From: Frigoribacterium sp. Leaf263
GTDB taxonomy: Bacteria; Actinomycetota; Actinomycetes; Actinomycetales; Microbacteriaceae
Length of the DNA stretch: 64,000 nucleotides
Assembly: GCF_001422285.1 (NCBI RefSeq)
Contig: NZ_LMMO01000003.1
Coordinates: 697,135-761,134, forward strand
Direction: 5' to 3'
Numbering within the stretch: position 1 is the stretch's first letter; every line of letters starts with the position of its first letter. The position numbers and the translations under genes were made by a program. Positions 48,138-56,293 of the stretch are shown in pieces. Below the pieces are notes generated by a model. That model was not told where the DNA came from and did not search any database. It saw only the letters and a program-made list of their open reading frames with translations.

Positions 48138-49756
48138 CCGCCCTCCGCGGGCTGCCCGGGATGCACCCGGGGCTGGTCATCGCCCTCGGCGTCTGACGCG
48201 CCCTCGGCGTCCGGGTCTCCGCCCTCGGCCGGGTCCTGGGGATGCGGGGTCCGGCCGGGTCCGGCATCGACCGCGACCTCGTCGGTCGGCGCCCTGCCGG
48301 TCGCGGTCAGCACGGGGGAGCCGTAGTGGACCACCTTCGTGAGGGTCATCTCGTCGAGCAGCTCGGGCCCGTAGCCGAAGCCCGCCCCGCTCTCTCCGCG
48401 AGGCTGGGCGGAGCCGCCGGGGGCCCCGCCGAAGACGGCGTTGATCTTGACCGTGCCCACCGGCAGCTCGGCCACGGCGCGGTTGGCGTTCGCGATCGAG
48501 CCCGTGAGCACGGTCGCGGCGAGTCCGTACCGGTCGGCCGAGGCGAGGGCCAGGGCCTCGTCGAAGTCGGCGACCACCTGCACGGGCGCGACCGGGCCGA
48601 ACGTCTCCTCCTGCATGATCGTCATCCTCGGACCGCAGTCGACCAGGACGGTCGCCGGGTACCACGCGCCCGGCCCCGACGGCACGGCGCCGCCCACGAG
48701 GGCGGAGGCGCCGCTCGCCAGGGCCTCGTCGACCTGGCGCTGCACCTCGTCGCGGAGCCGACGGTCGACGAGGGGGCCGAGCTCGTGCCGTCCGTTGCGA
48801 CGCGTCGCCTCGGCCGCCAGGGCTTCGACGAACGCCGGCGCGATCTCGCGATGCACGAAGACGCGTTCGACGCTCGTGCAGATCTGACCCGCGTTGGCGA
48901 ACGCGCCGACGGCGGCCTGCTCGGCGGCCCACACGGGATCGACGCCCGCGTCGACGATCAAGGCGTCATCGCCGCCGTTCTCGAGCACGACATGGGCGCC
49001 GGTGAGGGCGGCGACGCGGGCGATGCGGCGGCCGGTCGCGGTGGAGCCGACGTGCGCGATCGCGTCGACGTCGGGCTGCTCGGTGAGGGCGGCGCCGACC
49101 GCGCCGCCTCCGGAGACCGTCATGAGCACCTCGGGGGGCAGGACTCCGGAGAGGACCTCGCCGAGCATGCGGCCCACGTGCGGGCAGCGTTCGCTCGGCT
49201 TGTGCACGACGGTGCTGCCCGTGACGAGCGCCGCGCCGATGAGACCGCACGCGACCGCCACGGGGTCGTTCCAGGGCGTGATGACCGCGACGACGCCTCG
49301 GGGCTGATCGATGGTGAAGTCGGCCGCGTCGCGAGCACCCACGAGACTGCGGCCGCGGTGCAGAGGACCGATCTCGGCGTACTGACGCAGGGTGTCGGCG
49401 CCGGCGAGCACGCCGCCGAGAGCGTCGTCGAAGGGCTTGCCGGTCTCGCGTCCGTTCAGTGCCGCCATCTCGTCCGCACGCTCACGGAGCGCGGTCGCGG
49501 CCGCGTGCAGCAGGACCCCGCGGTCCGCCGCCGGGGTGCGCATCCAGGCATCCTGGGCCGACCGGGCCCGGCGCACGGCGTCGGCGACCTCCTCGCGGCC
49601 GGCCTCGACGACGCTGCCGACGAACGAGTCGTCGCGCGGGTCGAGCACGGTCAGGGTGCCGGTGCCGGTGCCGGTGCCGGTGCCGACCGCCGCCGCCGGG
49701 ACGGCGTGCGGGGCCCGCTCGGCGAGACCGGTCGGGCCCGTCGTCGGGCGACTCAC
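48134..49756 (-). CDS. Aldehyde dehydrogenase family protein
   Basis: A 540-residue NAD(P)-dependent aldehyde dehydrogenase. The oxyanion Asn lies in ITPWNDPVAVACG near residue 160, the general base Glu in VVLENGGDDA near 257 and the catalytic Cys in NAGQICTSVERVF near 290; EETFGPVAPVQVV near 385 is also conserved. The C-terminal 60 residues (GGDPDAEGASDAEGDDQ) are acidic and not conserved. The N-terminus is odd: a Gly-Thr run encoded by five GGTGCC repeats. The GTG start has no ribosome site of its own and overlaps the stop of a 12-codon reading frame. Substrate unknown; being first in the hldE operon, it may oxidise a sugar aldehyde. Confidence 0.85.
   Translation of the reverse strand: MSRPTTGPTGLAERAPHAVPAAAVGTGTGTGTGTLTVLDPRDDSFVGSVVEAGREEVADAVRRARSAQDAWMRTPAADRGVLLHAAATALRERADEMAALNGRETGKPFDDALGGVLAGADTLRQYAEIGPLHRGRSLVGARDAADFTIDQPRGVVAVITPWNDPVAVACGLIGAALVTGSTVVHKPSERCPHVGRMLGEVLSGVLPPEVLMTVSGGGAVGAALTEQPDVDAIAHVGSTATGRRIARVAALTGAHVVLENGGDDALIVDAGVDPVWAAEQAAVGAFANAGQICTSVERVFVHREIAPAFVEALAAEATRRNGRHELGPLVDRRLRDEVQRQVDEALASGASALVGGAVPSGPGAWYPATVLVDCGPRMTIMQEETFGPVAPVQVVADFDEALALASADRYGLAATVLTGSIANANRAVAELPVGTVKINAVFGGAPGGSAQPRGESGAGFGYGPELLDEMTLTKVVHYGSPVLTATGRAPTDEVAVDAGPGRTPHPQDPAEGGDPDAEGASDAEGDDQPRVHPGQPAEGG
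49655..49684. repeat. GGTGCC x5 microsatellite in the aldehyde dehydrogenase
   Basis: Five perfect 6-bp units encode a Gly-Thr run at about residues 25-34. Length changes would keep frame, so it could vary the linker but not switch the gene off. Confidence 0.8.
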
Positions 49757-49791
49757 ATCGGCACCGGGGTGCTGGGGGCGAAGGTGCTCAT
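49753..49791 (-). CDS. Possible 12-codon leader peptide before the aldehyde dehydrogenase
   Basis: ATG at 49791, preceded by GAGAGGA 7 bp upstream, encodes MSTFAPSTPVPM and stops at a TGA overlapping the GTG start of the dehydrogenase (ATGTGAG). The dehydrogenase itself has no ribosome site, so coupled re-initiation would explain its translation. Could equally be a chance reading. Confidence 0.35.
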   Translation of the reverse strand: MSTFAPSTPVPM

Positions 49792-49881
49792 GAGGGCGTC
49801 CTCTCGTGTCGGTGCCCCTGCCCTACCCCGGCAGGGTCGGCCTCACACGTCACGATCCGCGTCGTCGCCGGCACGGCACGC

Positions 49882-49931
49882 AGGAGGCGCGGGTCGGGTG
49901 GGCGATCCCGCCCCGTCGACCCGCGCCTCCT
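49882..49931 (-). terminator. Hairpin from two inverted 14-bp repeats after the aldo/keto reductase
   Basis: AGGAGGCGCGGGTC (49882-49895) and GACCCGCGCCTCCT (49918-49931) pair perfectly with a 22-nt loop, 8 bp after the reductase stop. Confidence 0.7.
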
Positions 49932-49939
49932 CGGTCCGG

Positions 49940-50944
49940 CTACGCCTCGCGACCGGCCGGCATCTGCGTCTTCCGAGGGTCGGTCTCGGCGAGTCCCTCG
50001 AAGATCGACTCGATCCTCGACAGCACGTCGGCCTCGAGCGTGACGCCCGACGCCTTCGCGTTCGACTCGACCTGCTCGGGGCGCGAGGCGCCGATGATCG
50101 CCGAGGCGACGTTCTCGTTCGAGAGCACCCAGGCGAGGGAGAGCTGAGCCTGCGTGAGGCCCAGGTCGTCCGCGATGGGCTTCAGCTGGGCGACCGCGTC
50201 GAGCACGTCGTCGCGCATCCAGCGCTCGATCATCGCCGCGCCGCCCTTCTGGTCCGTCGCGCGGCTGCCCTCGGGCAGGGCGGCGCCCTTCGCGTACTTG
50301 CCGGTCAGCACGCCCTGGGCGATGGGCGACCAGACGATCTGCGAGATGCCGAGCTCCTTCGAGGTCGGCACCACCTCCTCCTCGATGACGCGCCAGAGCA
50401 GCGAGTACTCGGGCTGATTCGACACGAGCTGGATCTTGAGCTCGCGGGCGAGGGCGTGCGCCTCGCGCAGCTGCTCGGCGTTCCACTCCGAGACGCCGAT
50501 GTAGAGGACCTTTCCCTGGCGCACCAGGTCGGCGAAGGTCTCCATCGTCTCCTCGAGGGGCGTCTCGACGTCGTAGCGGTGCGCCTGGTAGAGGTCGACG
50601 TAGTCGGTCTGGAGCCGCCTGAGCGACGCGTTGATCGACTCGGTGATGTGCTTGCGGCTGAGCCCGGTGTCGTTGTGCCCCTTGGGGCCGGTGGGGCCGT
50701 AGACCTTGGTGAAGATCTCGACCGACTCGCGCCGCTCGCCCTTCAGGGCCTCGCCGAGCACGACCTCGGCCTGGGTGTTCGCGTAGACGTCGGCGGTGTC
50801 GAACGTCGAGATGCCGACGTCGAGGGAGGTCCGGACGCAGGCGGCCGCCGTGTCGTTCTCGACCTGCGAGCCGTGGGTGAGCCAGTTGCCGAAGGTGAGC
50901 TCGGAGACCTTGAGGCCCGAGTTGCCGAGGTACCTGAATTCCAT
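49940..50944 (-). CDS. Aldo/keto reductase (Kv beta-like)
   Basis: A 334-residue NADPH-dependent oxidoreductase. The catalytic tetrad is visible: Asp and Tyr in FDTADVYANTQAE near 50, Lys in IFTKVYGPTG near 82 and His in YQAHRYDVETP near 122. Cofactor-binding residues lie in GASRPEQVESN near 295. It begins MEFRYLGNSGLKVSELTFGN; the ATG at 50944 is fixed by this family start and an AAGGAG 7 bp upstream. It lies alone on the minus strand, divergent from the GT9 gene. A role in sugar or aldehyde detoxification is possible but not shown. Confidence 0.9.
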   Translation of the reverse strand: MEFRYLGNSGLKVSELTFGNWLTHGSQVENDTAAACVRTSLDVGISTFDTADVYANTQAEVVLGEALKGERRESVEIFTKVYGPTGPKGHNDTGLSRKHITESINASLRRLQTDYVDLYQAHRYDVETPLEETMETFADLVRQGKVLYIGVSEWNAEQLREAHALARELKIQLVSNQPEYSLLWRVIEEEVVPTSKELGISQIVWSPIAQGVLTGKYAKGAALPEGSRATDQKGGAAMIERWMRDDVLDAVAQLKPIADDLGLTQAQLSLAWVLSNENVASAIIGASRPEQVESNAKASGVTLEADVLSRIESIFEGLAETDPRKTQMPAGREA

Positions 50945-51062
50945 GGGGTGTGCTCCTTGTCGGGCGCGCTCCGATGCGCGCCGCCGTGCACGGTAGTCCG
51001 CACACCGTGGTTTGGCGACGCGTGTCGGCGGGCACGGGAGCATCGACAGAGAGAGGATCACC

Positions 51063-52454
51063 GTGAGCTGCGAACGACGTCGGCCCGTGCCCGGACTCCC
51101 GCCGCTCGGCGAGACGCTCCCCGACGTGCGGCGCATCGCCGTGCTGCGCGGCGGCGGGCTCGGCGACCTCGTCTTCGCCCTGCCGGCGATCGCCGCGCTG
51201 AGGGCGAGCTACCCGGGCGCCTCGGTGACCCTGCTGGGGTCGCCCGTGCACCGTGCGCTCCTGGCGGGCCGGCCCGAAGTCGTCGACGAGGTCGACGTGC
51301 TGCCCGTCGTGCCGGGCGTGGGCGATGCGTCGGGTACCGAGGTCGACGACGCCGCCACCGAGCGCTTCGTCGCGCGGCACCGCGCCCGGGGCTACGACCT
51401 CGCGGTGCAGGTGCACGGCGGCGGCCGCAACTCGAACCCCTTCCTGCTGCGGCTCCGGGCACGGCACACGATCGGCACCCGCACCTCCGACGCGGTGCCG
51501 CTCGAGCGCACGATCCCGTACGTCTACTACCAGCACGAGGTGCTGCGGGCCCTCGAGGTCGTCGCGCTCGTCGGGGCGGCCCCCGCCGGAGGCACCGTGC
51601 TGGCCCCGACCCCGGCCGAGCTCGAGCGCGGTGCCGAGCTGCTCGGCCGCTCGGGCCCCGACGGTGACGGCCGGCCGGTGGTCGCCCTCCATCCCGGGGC
51701 GAGCGACCCGAGGAGGCGCTGGTCGCCCGACCGCTTCGGTCACCTCGCGGCCCGGCTCGCGCACCACGGCGTGCGGGTCGTCGTCGTCGGCGAAGGCGAG
51801 GACGTCGCCCTGGCCGACCGGATCGTGGCCGTGGCGCGCGCGCGGGAGCCGCGCCGCGCCTCCCTGGTGGGCTCGCTCGCCGGCCGGCTGAGCCTCTCCG
51901 ACCTCGTCGGGGTGCTGGCGTCGGTCGACGCCTTCGTGGGGAACGACAGCGGTCCGCGGCACGTGGCGGAGGCCGTCGGCACGGCGACGAGCTCGGTGTT
52001 CTGGTTCGGCAACGTGATCAACGCGGGTGCCCTCGGCCGCACCCTGCACCGCGTCGCCATGGCGTTCACCACGGCCTGCCCCGTCTGCGGCGTCGACATC
52101 ACGCAGGTCGGGTGGACGGCGGAGCGCTGCGAGCACGACGCGAGCGTGGTCGACGCCGTCACGCTCGACGAGATGTGGGAGAACACTCGGGAGGTGCTCG
52201 ACGGGGTGCTCGCCGACCGCGGGGAACGGGCCGAGCGCGAGGCCGTCGAGTGCGACCTCGACGAGCGCGAGGCCGTCGAGTGCGACGACGACGAGCGCGA
52301 GGTCGTCGAGTGCGACCTCGACGGGCGCGAGGTCGTCGACGGGGACGACGCCGGGGACGGTGCCCCGGGCCCGGCCCGGGGCGAACCGGTCGCCGAGACG
52401 GCGGCCCGCCCCGGGGGGACGCAGGTCGACCCGACGTACGGCCTGCGGGGCTGA
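51063..52454 (+). CDS. Family 9 glycosyltransferase (heptosyltransferase-like) with repetitive C-terminal tail
   Basis: A 463-residue GT-B enzyme. IAVLRGGGLGDLVFALPAIA near residue 25 and VALHPGASDPRRRWSP near 205 are typical of ADP-heptosyltransferases; FVGNDSGPRHVAEAVGT near 295 binds the donor. CPVCGVDITQVGWTAERCEHD near 340 adds a Cys cluster. The final 75 residues are low-complexity, built on four imperfect copies of a 10-residue acidic unit. The GTG start follows GAGAGGAT. No membrane segment. The donor is probably a nucleotide-heptose from the neighbouring pathway genes, by inference. Confidence 0.85.
   Translation: MSCERRRPVPGLPPLGETLPDVRRIAVLRGGGLGDLVFALPAIAALRASYPGASVTLLGSPVHRALLAGRPEVVDEVDVLPVVPGVGDASGTEVDDAATERFVARHRARGYDLAVQVHGGGRNSNPFLLRLRARHTIGTRTSDAVPLERTIPYVYYQHEVLRALEVVALVGAAPAGGTVLAPTPAELERGAELLGRSGPDGDGRPVVALHPGASDPRRRWSPDRFGHLAARLAHHGVRVVVVGEGEDVALADRIVAVARAREPRRASLVGSLAGRLSLSDLVGVLASVDAFVGNDSGPRHVAEAVGTATSSVFWFGNVINAGALGRTLHRVAMAFTTACPVCGVDITQVGWTAERCEHDASVVDAVTLDEMWENTREVLDGVLADRGERAEREAVECDLDEREAVECDDDEREVVECDLDGREVVDGDDAGDGAPGPARGEPVAETAARPGGTQVDPTYGLRG
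52233..52352 (+). repeat. 30-bp minisatellite in the GT9 gene
   Basis: Four tandem 30-bp units, 52233-52262, 52263-52292, 52293-52322 and 52323-52352; the first three differ at only a few bases, the fourth more. Each encodes a 10-residue unit starting ER(E)AVECD or a variant. Confidence 0.9.
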
Positions 52455-52491
52455 CCCCGCCGACGGCCCGGGGCGCGGGCCGTCGACGGGG
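52455..52491. terminator. Bidirectional terminator between the GT9 gene and the secreted repeat protein
   Basis: CCCCGCCGACGGCCC (52455-52469) pairs 14 of 15 bp with GGGCCGTCGACGGGG (52477-52491) in the gap between convergent genes. Confidence 0.75.
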
Positions 52492-52503
52492 TCGGGGTGA
52501 CGC

Positions 52504-53835
52504 CTAGCGGGCGTCGACCGAGAACTCGACCGGGCCGTCGACGCCGATCATCGTGAGCTGGTAGGTCGACACGACGCCGGCGGGGGCGGGGACCCGGATC
52601 GTGCTGCGGTAGCCCTCGAAGCGACCGCCGGCGACGCAGTCGCCCGCCGCGTCGTGCACCAGGTAGGCCCCGAAGAACGGGCCGGTGATCGAGACCGAGG
52701 CGACGCCGTCGCGGATCTCGCCGACGACGACCTCGCCCGGCGTCGGCGTGACGGGCACCACGGGGGGCTGCTCGACGTCGCCGACGCGGTCGATGACGAT
52801 CTCGTGGCTCTCGACCACGGTGTAGTCCTCGCGCAGGGCGAGCGTGTATGACGTCTGCTCGCCGGCCGGGGCGCTCAGCGACACGCGGTCGGTACCCGAG
52901 GCGCCGAAGCGGCCGCCGCCGGCCCAGCGGCCGTCGGCGTCGGAGACGCCCCAGTTGGCGCCGGCCGGTCCGGTGAGGGCCACCTGGGCGTAGCCCTGCC
53001 CGACGCTGGTGATCTCGAAGGACGCGCGGGCGTCACCGGGCGTGCCGGGCTGCTCGGGCTCGACCGGGGTCTCCGGCTCGACGGGGAGCTCGGGCTCGAC
53101 CGGCACCTCGGGCGTCGGCGTGACGGGGTCGCCCGCCGTGCGGTCGATCACGATGTCGGCCTTGTCGACGACCTCGTAGTTCTCCCTGAGCTCGAGGGTG
53201 TACCGGGTCACCACGCCCGCGGGCACGTACAGGCTGATGTTGTCCGTGCCCGCCGACGAGAACACGCCGCTGCCGGCCCAGCGGCCGTGAGCGTCGACGA
53301 CGCCGTAGCTCTTGCCGGCCGGGCCGGTGAGGACGACCTGCGCGTAGTCGTGCCCGATCGACGTGACGTCGTACGTCACGAGGCCCGCACCGGGGTCGGC
53401 CGGCGAGTCGTCGGTCGGGGGAGCGACCTCGCGGGGGTCGACGCTCCACTCGAAGTCGACGCGGTCGACGACCCGGTTCTCGTCGTCGAAGAGCGTCGCC
53501 GTCATCTGGAACGTGTACGCGCGGCCGTTCGCGATGCCGAGCTGGATCGTGTTGTGGCCCGACTCGTCGAGCAGCACGCGGCGGTTCTGGCCGTCGTCGT
53601 AGGTGAAGTCGACCATCGAGTTCGGCGTGCCCTGCACGTCGACGACGAGGAGGCCGCTGCTGACCTGGGTGGCGGTGAGGACGGGGACGGCGACGCGGCC
53701 CTCCTCGGCGGTGGCGGCCGCGGTGGCGGTGCCGGCGGTCGGCGCGGGCGCGGCGAACGCCGGGCCGGCCACGAGTGAGGCGAGGACGACGCCGGTGGCG
53801 CCGATCGTCGCGAGGCAGGCTTTCTTGGGGGGCAT
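52504..53835 (-). CDS. Secreted protein with Ig-like beta-sandwich repeats
   Basis: A 443-residue exported protein. The signal peptide (about 1-28) ends GPAFAAPA. Four related domains follow: about 45-132, 150-232, 265-345 and 365-443. The middle two are most alike (YAQVVLTGPAGKSYGVVDA and YAQVALTGPAGANWGVSDA), and each ends ADIVIDR or HEIVIDR. A Pro/Glu spacer (PVEPELPVEPETPVEP) separates repeats 2 and 3. There is no LPXTG or membrane anchor. The fold suggests an adhesin, wall or glycan-binding protein, possibly glycosylated by the enzymes around it. ATG with AAGGAG, behind a hairpin. Confidence 0.75.
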   Translation of the reverse strand: MPPKKACLATIGATGVVLASLVAGPAFAAPAPTAGTATAAATAEEGRVAVPVLTATQVSSGLLVVDVQGTPNSMVDFTYDDGQNRRVLLDESGHNTIQLGIANGRAYTFQMTATLFDDENRVVDRVDFEWSVDPREVAPPTDDSPADPGAGLVTYDVTSIGHDYAQVVLTGPAGKSYGVVDAHGRWAGSGVFSSAGTDNISLYVPAGVVTRYTLELRENYEVVDKADIVIDRTAGDPVTPTPEVPVEPELPVEPETPVEPEQPGTPGDARASFEITSVGQGYAQVALTGPAGANWGVSDADGRWAGGGRFGASGTDRVSLSAPAGEQTSYTLALREDYTVVESHEIVIDRVGDVEQPPVVPVTPTPGEVVVGEIRDGVASVSITGPFFGAYLVHDAAGDCVAGGRFEGYRSTIRVPAPAGVVSTYQLTMIGVDGPVEFSVDAR

Positions 53836-53846
53836 GGTGCTCCTTG

Positions 53847-53876
53847 GATCAGGCGTGCCGGAGTGGCACGCTGATC
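53847..53876. promoter_or_regulatory. Imperfect palindrome in the 5' region of the secreted repeat protein
   Basis: GATCAG-G-CGTGCC (53847-53859) pairs with GGCACGCTGATC (53865-53876), with one bulged base. It lies between a minus-strand -10-like TAGCAT (53880-53885) and the ribosome site, so it may be an operator or RNA hairpin. Confidence 0.55.
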
Positions 53877-53994
53877 AGAATGCTACACATCGCATGTCGG
53901 CTGGTCGCGCGGACGCCCTCTCGCGGCCCCCGTGGTGTGGCCCGGCGAGGCGCCGGCCCGGGGTGCTCCGCATCGTGTCCCAGACGCGTGGCGC

Positions 53995-54741
53995 TCAGGG
54001 CCAGCTGTCCTCCTCGGGGTGGGTGACGACGAGTTCGCGGATCTCGCTCGTCGCGGGCATGCCGAGCACGTACAGCACGGCGTCGGCGACGTCGGCCGGG
54101 TCCTGCAGACGGGAGTCGTCCTGCGGCTTGTACTGCTCGTCGCGCGCGTCGAAGAAGCGGGTCCTCATGCCGGAGGGGATGAGCGTCGTCACGCCGACGA
54201 CGCCCTTCAGCTCGGCCGCCAGCGAGCGGGTGAAGCCGACGACCCCGAACTTCGACGCGCAGTACGCAGTCGCGTCGCCCACGGCCTTGATGCCGAGCGA
54301 CGAGGCCACCGTCACCACGCGCCCGCGGGACTCGCGGAGGTGGGGGAGGGCCGCCCGGACGGTGGACACCGTGCCGAGGAGGTTGACCGCGACGATCTTC
54401 TCCCAGGTCTCCGTGCTGATGCCGTCGAGGGGCGCCGGGGTGTCGATGCCGGCGGCCGTGACGACCGCATCGAGACCGCCGTGCGCCGCGGCCGCGGCGA
54501 TCACGGCCGCCTCGACGGCCCTCGAGTCCGAGACGTCGACCTGGTGCGCGTCGATCCCCTCGGGGACGCCGTCGACCACGAGGTCGACCACGATCGGAGT
54601 GCCTCCGGCGAAGTGGACGGCACGGGCGACGGCCGCGCCGAGGCCGCTGGCGCCGCCCGTCACGAGGACGCGTCCGGGGCCTCGGCGGGCGGCCCGCGCC
54701 TCGGTGGGCGTGGGGACGGTGGTCGGGTCGGTCGTGGTCAT
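53995..54741 (-). CDS. Classical short-chain dehydrogenase/reductase (SDR)
   Basis: A 248-residue NAD(P)-dependent oxidoreductase. The Rossmann motif VLVTGGASGLGAAVA is near residue 26, the Asn in VVTAAGID near 80, the Ser in VTVASSLGIK near 135 and YCASKFG near 152 give the catalytic set. It is too short for an epimerase of the HldD type and lacks that family's TGG-x-G-FIG start. ATG after GGAAGGAAC. It follows hldE copy 2 on the same strand by 140 bp containing the tandem 14-bp repeats, so it may share its transcript. Substrate unknown. Confidence 0.88.
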   Translation of the reverse strand: MTTTDPTTVPTPTEARAARRGPGRVLVTGGASGLGAAVARAVHFAGGTPIVVDLVVDGVPEGIDAHQVDVSDSRAVEAAVIAAAAAHGGLDAVVTAAGIDTPAPLDGISTETWEKIVAVNLLGTVSTVRAALPHLRESRGRVVTVASSLGIKAVGDATAYCASKFGVVGFTRSLAAELKGVVGVTTLIPSGMRTRFFDARDEQYKPQDDSRLQDPADVADAVLYVLGMPATSEIRELVVTHPEEDSWP

Positions 54742-54840
54742 GGTGGTTCCTTCCGGTGGGTGCACGACGTCACGGTGTGCGCGACGCGATGCGGGTTCGA
54801 GGGCGGGTGCCGGTCGCGGCGGGTCAGGTCGCGGCGGGCC

Positions 54841-54882
54841 AGGAGGCGCGGGTCAGGAGGCGCAGGTCGGGAGGCTCGGGTC
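54841..54882. repeat. Three tandem copies of the 14-bp repeat
   Basis: AGGAGGCGCGGGTC, AGGAGGCGCAGGTC and GGGAGGCTCGGGTC lie head to tail, with no spacer, immediately after hldE copy 2 (minus strand); the last overlaps the stop codon by 2 bp. Confidence 0.9.
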
Positions 54883-56293
54883 ATCCCACGCGGGCGAGGG
54901 CCGACGCGAGACGGGTCGTCGAGCGCCCCGGGTGGAACGGCACGGTGACGGTGCGCCCGCCCCAGCCCGCCACGAGCGACGCCTCGGGCAGGGTCTCGGC
55001 GTCGTAATCGCCGCCCTTGACCCAGACGTCGGGCCTCAGCCGGTCGAGCACGGCGTGCGGGGTGTCCTCGTCGAAGACGATCACAGCGTCCACGCACTCG
55101 AGCGCCAGCAGGAGGTCGACCCGGTCGCCCTGGCTCATGATCGGGCGCTCGGGGCCCTTCAGACGGCTCACCGACGCGTCGCTGTTCACGCAGACCACGA
55201 GGCAGTCGCCGAGCGCCCGGGCTGCTGCGAGCGTCCGGGCGTGGCCGGCGTGCAGCAGGTCGAAGCAGCCCCCGGTGGCGACGACCGTGCCGCCGCCGGC
55301 GGCGACGCGCCGGCACACGGCGAGGGCGTCGGCACCGGGCAGGACGACCGGTTCGGGAGGTGCGTCGTCCGCAGAACGGTCACCGCGCCTCCCGAGCGCC
55401 GACAGATCGAGAGCCGCCACCCCTCCGGCGGCGAGGAACGCCGCCGCCGCGTGGACGGCGCGGCCGAGCGCCTCGTCGAGGGGGAGCCCCTCGACGAGCG
55501 CCACGGCGAGGGCCGACGCGAGCCGGTCGCCGGCACCGCACGGGTCGACCGTGCCGATCGCGGGGGCCGGCACGTGGGCGGCGACCGCGGCGGTGTCGTG
55601 CGTGACGAGCACGGCGCCGCGCGACCCGAGCGTGACGGCGACGCTCGCGACGTCCCAACGGCGGCGGAGCGCCGCCCCGGCCGCCCCGGCCGAGGGGATG
55701 TCGTCCACCTCGGCCCGGTGCAGGGCCTGCGCCTCGCCCTGGTTCGGGGTGACGACGGTGCAGCCGGGCACGGGGCGCGCACCGCGGGGGTGCGGGTCCC
55801 AGACCACCGGCACACCCCGTCGGGCGGCCGTCCGCAGGGCGGCGCGGAGGGGCTCCGCGGCGGTGAGCCCCCGACCGTAGTCGGCGACGACGAGGGCGTC
55901 CGCCCCGAGCACCGCCTCGAGCATCTCGTCGGTGACCGTCGGCGGGGCGACGGGACCGCAGTGGTCGTCGACGCGGGCGATCGCGTGTCCGCCCTCGGCC
56001 CGGAGCCGTGTCTTGGTCGGCGTGCCGGCGCCGAGCGGACCCGCGACGACGGGCACGGCGCCCAGCGCGGCCCGGAGCTCGGCGGCGCCGTCGTCGTCCG
56101 CGAGGGCTGTGACGAGCGTGACCTCGACGCCGTCGAGGGCGAGCATCGCGGCGACCAGCCCGGCGCCGCCGGCACGTCGACTGCGTGCCGAGACGTCCAC
56201 CACGGGGACGGGTCCGTCAGGACTGAGCCTCGTGGCCGTGCCGATCACGTCGACGTCCAGCAGGGTGTCGCCGACGACCACGACCCCGCTCAC
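54881..56293 (-). CDS. hldE: Bifunctional heptose 7-phosphate kinase / heptose 1-phosphate adenylyltransferase, copy 2
   Basis: A 470-residue HldE-type protein. Kinase domain (1-300): VVVGDTLLDVDVIG near 4, RAGGAGLVAAMLAL at 40-53 (where copy 1 has GGAANTAVNLAAL) and catalytic DPCGAGD at 250-256. Adenylyltransferase domain (about 335-470): ATGGCFDLLHAGHARTL at 339-355 with HxGH, RLKGPERPIM near 377 and KGGDYDAETLPEA near 426. It diverges from copy 1 throughout and is not a recent duplicate. It lies right after gmhA and is coupled by GTGA, so it is the likelier pathway enzyme. No HldD is encoded nearby. Confidence 0.9.
   Translation of the reverse strand: MSGVVVVGDTLLDVDVIGTATRLSPDGPVPVVDVSARSRRAGGAGLVAAMLALDGVEVTLVTALADDDGAAELRAALGAVPVVAGPLGAGTPTKTRLRAEGGHAIARVDDHCGPVAPPTVTDEMLEAVLGADALVVADYGRGLTAAEPLRAALRTAARRGVPVVWDPHPRGARPVPGCTVVTPNQGEAQALHRAEVDDIPSAGAAGAALRRRWDVASVAVTLGSRGAVLVTHDTAAVAAHVPAPAIGTVDPCGAGDRLASALAVALVEGLPLDEALGRAVHAAAAFLAAGGVAALDLSALGRRGDRSADDAPPEPVVLPGADALAVCRRVAAGGGTVVATGGCFDLLHAGHARTLAAARALGDCLVVCVNSDASVSRLKGPERPIMSQGDRVDLLLALECVDAVIVFDEDTPHAVLDRLRPDVWVKGGDYDAETLPEASLVAGWGGRTVTVPFHPGRSTTRLASALARVG

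Noticed and set aside
48242-51667. 1141-codon plus-strand open frame across aldehyde dehydrogenase and aldo/keto reductase
   Set aside because: It runs opposite two clear enzymes and across their intergenic hairpin; the protein has no recognisable motif.
53995-54741. SDR gene as the missing HldD epimerase
   Set aside because: It is a 248-residue classical SDR with a YxASK site; HldD is an extended SDR of about 310 residues with a different N-terminal motif.
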